The notes under the pieces were generated by a model. It was not told the DNA's origin. It searched no databases and saw only the letters and a list, made by a program, of their open reading frames with translations. From Ophthalmolycus amberensis (taxonomy: Eukaryota > Chordata > Actinopteri > Perciformes > Zoarcidae): 64,000 bases of DNA. The position numbers and the translations under genes are program-made. Within the stretch, counting starts at the first letter, position 1. Every line of letters starts with the position of its first letter. Where the stretch lies: assembly GCA_024529925.1 (NCBI GenBank), contig JAFEUB010000326.1, positions 336,501 through 400,500 of the forward strand, given 5' to 3'. Shown here piece after piece: positions 63,667 through 64,000 of the stretch.

Positions 63667-64000
63667 TAAAGGTGCTAAATAAGAGATTCTGAGCATTTTC
63701 ATGGCCTTCTTAACGGCTCTCAACATGGCGGCGGCTGAGCCAGCAGCTTGCTACTGGCAGTGCTAACAGCGCTAGCAGTGCAAACAACGGCAAAAAGGAA
63801 ATGACGACGCGAACAGTGTTCACCTGAGTGGGACCTCGAGGGCTGGTGCTACACTTGCGCGATAAAGGTGTTATCAGCTGAAACCGCTGTATGAGAGCAG
63901 TGCAGAGCGGCCTTGAGCCAATAGGGCACGCTCACATGCACAAACCTGGACAAACATGCACTAAAAGCATATGTGGCTGGCCCGATGCATGCTAACAAAC
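63667..64000 (+). mobile_element. CpG-rich dispersed repeat truncated by the window edge
   Basis: From AAAGGTGCTAAATAAGAGAT onward the text matches phrases I recall from a teleost repeat family: CAACATGGCGGCGGCTGAGC, GAGTGGGACCTCG, GATAAAGGTGTTATCAGCTG, and a GGCTGGCCCGATGCATGC end. The block is much richer in CpG than the DNA to its left. No open frame spans it. The sequence stops at the window end, so its other half, including any inverted arm, is not visible. Confidence 0.55.

Overview
This window reads as vertebrate nuclear DNA, most likely from a ray-finned (percomorph-like) fish. The signs are AT-rich, CpG-poor single-copy sequence, many short microsatellites, open frames no longer than chance allows, and scattered decayed repeats of types I associate with teleosts. 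These are a 5'-truncated LINE with a tandem GATTCA-type tail, a SINE-like unit with tRNA-type box A and box B, a GGGCCCGAG-headed dispersed element, palindromic or inverted-repeat MITEs, and a CpG-dense repeat at the right edge. The species assignment is an inference from general familiarity; no search was run.

I find no complete protein-coding gene, rRNA, tRNA, CRISPR or operon-like structure. Most of the 64 kb looks like an intergenic stretch or a very large intron. Almost all open frames are 60-145 codons, overlap one another on both strands and match no family I recognise. Two open frames deserve mention. One is a short ATG exon-like segment at 52580-52637 that would encode a signal-peptide-like sequence and ends at a GTATGT donor. 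The other is the longest frame, at 59173-59841 (about 222 codons), which I do not recognise. The only sequence with clear protein homology is the reverse-transcriptase C-terminal end of a dead LINE on the minus strand (38931-39398).

Layout: 1-6769 is unannotated DNA with a CT/GCTCTC microsatellite (1315-1395). 6770-7960 is a dispersed repeat with a CpG-dense right end. 7961-24621 is mostly unannotated, with two copies of one repeat family (11615-11941 and 21920-22140), a G25 tract (14888-14912) and a CpG cluster (15371-15505). 24622-24900 is a SINE-like element. 24901-38741 is unannotated. 38742-39398 is the LINE. 39399-47925 holds a possible second LINE tail (44766-45225) and a 112-bp hairpin MITE (46431-46542). 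47926-48380 is another MITE. 48381-63666 is unannotated apart from the candidate exon and the long open frame. 63667-64000 is a repeat running off the window.

I did not find a convincing new biological system. The most checkable oddities are near-perfect short inverted repeats in otherwise unique DNA (6060-6101, 28985-29020, and 39272-39299 inside the LINE), the two MITEs, the CpG cluster, and the candidate signal-peptide exon.
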